Of a stretch of 6,805 bases of DNA, positions 6,528-6,805 are shown piece by piece (the first letter of the stretch is position 1; each line of letters begins with the position of its first letter). The notes below the pieces were generated by a model. It did no database searches. It saw nothing but the letters and a program-made list of their open reading frames with translations, and had not been told where the DNA came from. The stretch spans positions 1,409 through 8,213 of the forward strand of contig JAQUZU010000077.1 in the NCBI GenBank assembly GCA_028691175.1, written 5' to 3'. Made by a program: the position numbers and the translations under genes. This DNA comes from Candidatus Kapaibacterium sp. (lineage in GTDB: Bacteria > Bacteroidota > Ignavibacteria > Kapaibacteriales > UBA2268).

Positions 6528-6692
6528 TCTGTTATCTAATATTTTATTTATTATATCGTCTAATTAAATCTACAAAATATAAATCATATCTTTATTCCAT
6601 AAATTTCGCGAATATGTTTATACTGATTCTCGGTATTCAAAAATAAGAAGATTTTACGACAATTTACTAATAATTCGGCACATTTAGCAATA
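6528..6692. promoter_or_regulatory. Divergent intergenic region with promoters for the operon and the queD-like gene
   Basis: 165 AT-rich bases lie between two genes that point away from each other, so both promoters should be here. I found no convincing TTTG / TAnnTTTG pair on either strand. The nearest plus-strand match to the -7 element is TATGTTTA (6613-6620), without a good -33. On the minus strand TATATTTT occurs near 6580, again unpaired. A palindrome TTCGCGAA (6605-6612) is present, but the same word also occurs inside coding sequence (673-680). No preQ1 riboswitch pattern was seen upstream of the queD-like gene. Confidence 0.4.
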
Positions 6693-6805
6693 ATGGTATA
6701 TATAACAAAACGAACCGACTTTTCAGCGGCACATCGGCTGTATAATCCGGATTTATCGGACGAAGAAAACAGTCAAATTTACGACAAATGCAGCAACCTG
6801 CACGG
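6693..6805 (+). CDS. queD: 6-carboxytetrahydropterin synthase / PTPS family, N-terminal part (partial at window edge)
   Basis: ATG at 6693 opens 37 codons plus two bases to the window end: MVYITKRTDFSAAHRLYNPD and on to DKCSNLHG. The family marks are visible: FSAAHRL, whose His14 is the first zinc ligand, and KCSNLHG, whose Cys33 is at the catalytic cysteine position and whose His37 starts the second zinc pair (usually HGH). QueD turns dihydroneopterin triphosphate into 6-carboxytetrahydropterin for queuosine and other 7-deazapurines in the cytoplasm. Close relatives make 6-pyruvoyltetrahydropterin, and the part seen here does not separate the two. It diverges from the lipoprotein-lptD operon and is not part of it. 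No alternative upstream start is needed; a TAA in another frame and AT-rich DNA precede it. Confidence 0.87.
   Translation, partial: MVYITKRTDFSAAHRLYNPDLSDEENSQIYDKCSNLH

Noticed and set aside
6605..6612. TTCGCGAA palindrome as an operator in the divergent region
   Set aside because: The same word occurs within the permease coding sequence at 673-680 and its halves are common in this DNA; no extended symmetry surrounds it.
6528..6692. preQ1 riboswitch ahead of the queD-like gene
   Set aside because: No G/C-rich stem with the following A-rich tail and no Shine-Dalgarno-sequestering layout was seen; the region is almost entirely AT-rich.

Overview
The window looks like chromosomal DNA from an anaerobic or facultative member of the Bacteroidota/Ignavibacteriota-Kapabacteria branch (FCB group). 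The reasons are a large, Bacteroidota/Chlorobi-type LptD ending in the 'LHCWNMQFDWYPMG...DLKIEKR' signature, a DUF4292-type lipoprotein, an anaerobic NrdD of the kind common in Bacteroidota, AT-rich intergenic DNA, and little use of strong Shine-Dalgarno sites. This is a family-level impression; no genus can be assigned by reading alone.

Layout. (1) 1-489, minus strand: the N-terminal 163 codons of nrdD (class III ribonucleotide reductase), running off the left edge. (2) 490-630: an AT-rich leader region for nrdD with a weak promoter candidate and a perfect AT-only inverted repeat. (3) 631-6527, minus strand: five genes packed with junctions of 4 bases or fewer, transcribed right to left. In transcription order they are a DUF4292/LolB-like lipoprotein, lptD, a small YkgJ-type cysteine-cluster protein, a CDF zinc/cation exporter, and an SO_0444-type metal permease with a C-terminal HMA domain. 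(4) 6528-6692: a 165-base AT-rich divergent intergenic region. (5) 6693-6805, plus strand: the first 37 codons of a queD/PTPS-type gene, running off the right edge.

How the genes fit together. The first two operon genes act at the outer membrane: LptD inserts lipopolysaccharide, and the lipoprotein may be a LolB-like or LptD-associated factor. The last two are inner-membrane metal exporters, both rich in His/Cys ligands outside the membrane core. The cysteine-cluster protein sits between the two pairs. The junctions (TGA-T-TTG, TGA-TTTT-ATG, TAA-T-ATG, TGATG) suggest one transcript with coupled translation, so envelope biogenesis and metal efflux may be co-expressed. The most notable readings are this combined operon, a probable TTG start for lptD, and an internal AGGA-ATG site that could release the HMA domain of the permease as a free 72-residue metallochaperone. 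I saw no mobile element, CRISPR array, tRNA or rRNA.
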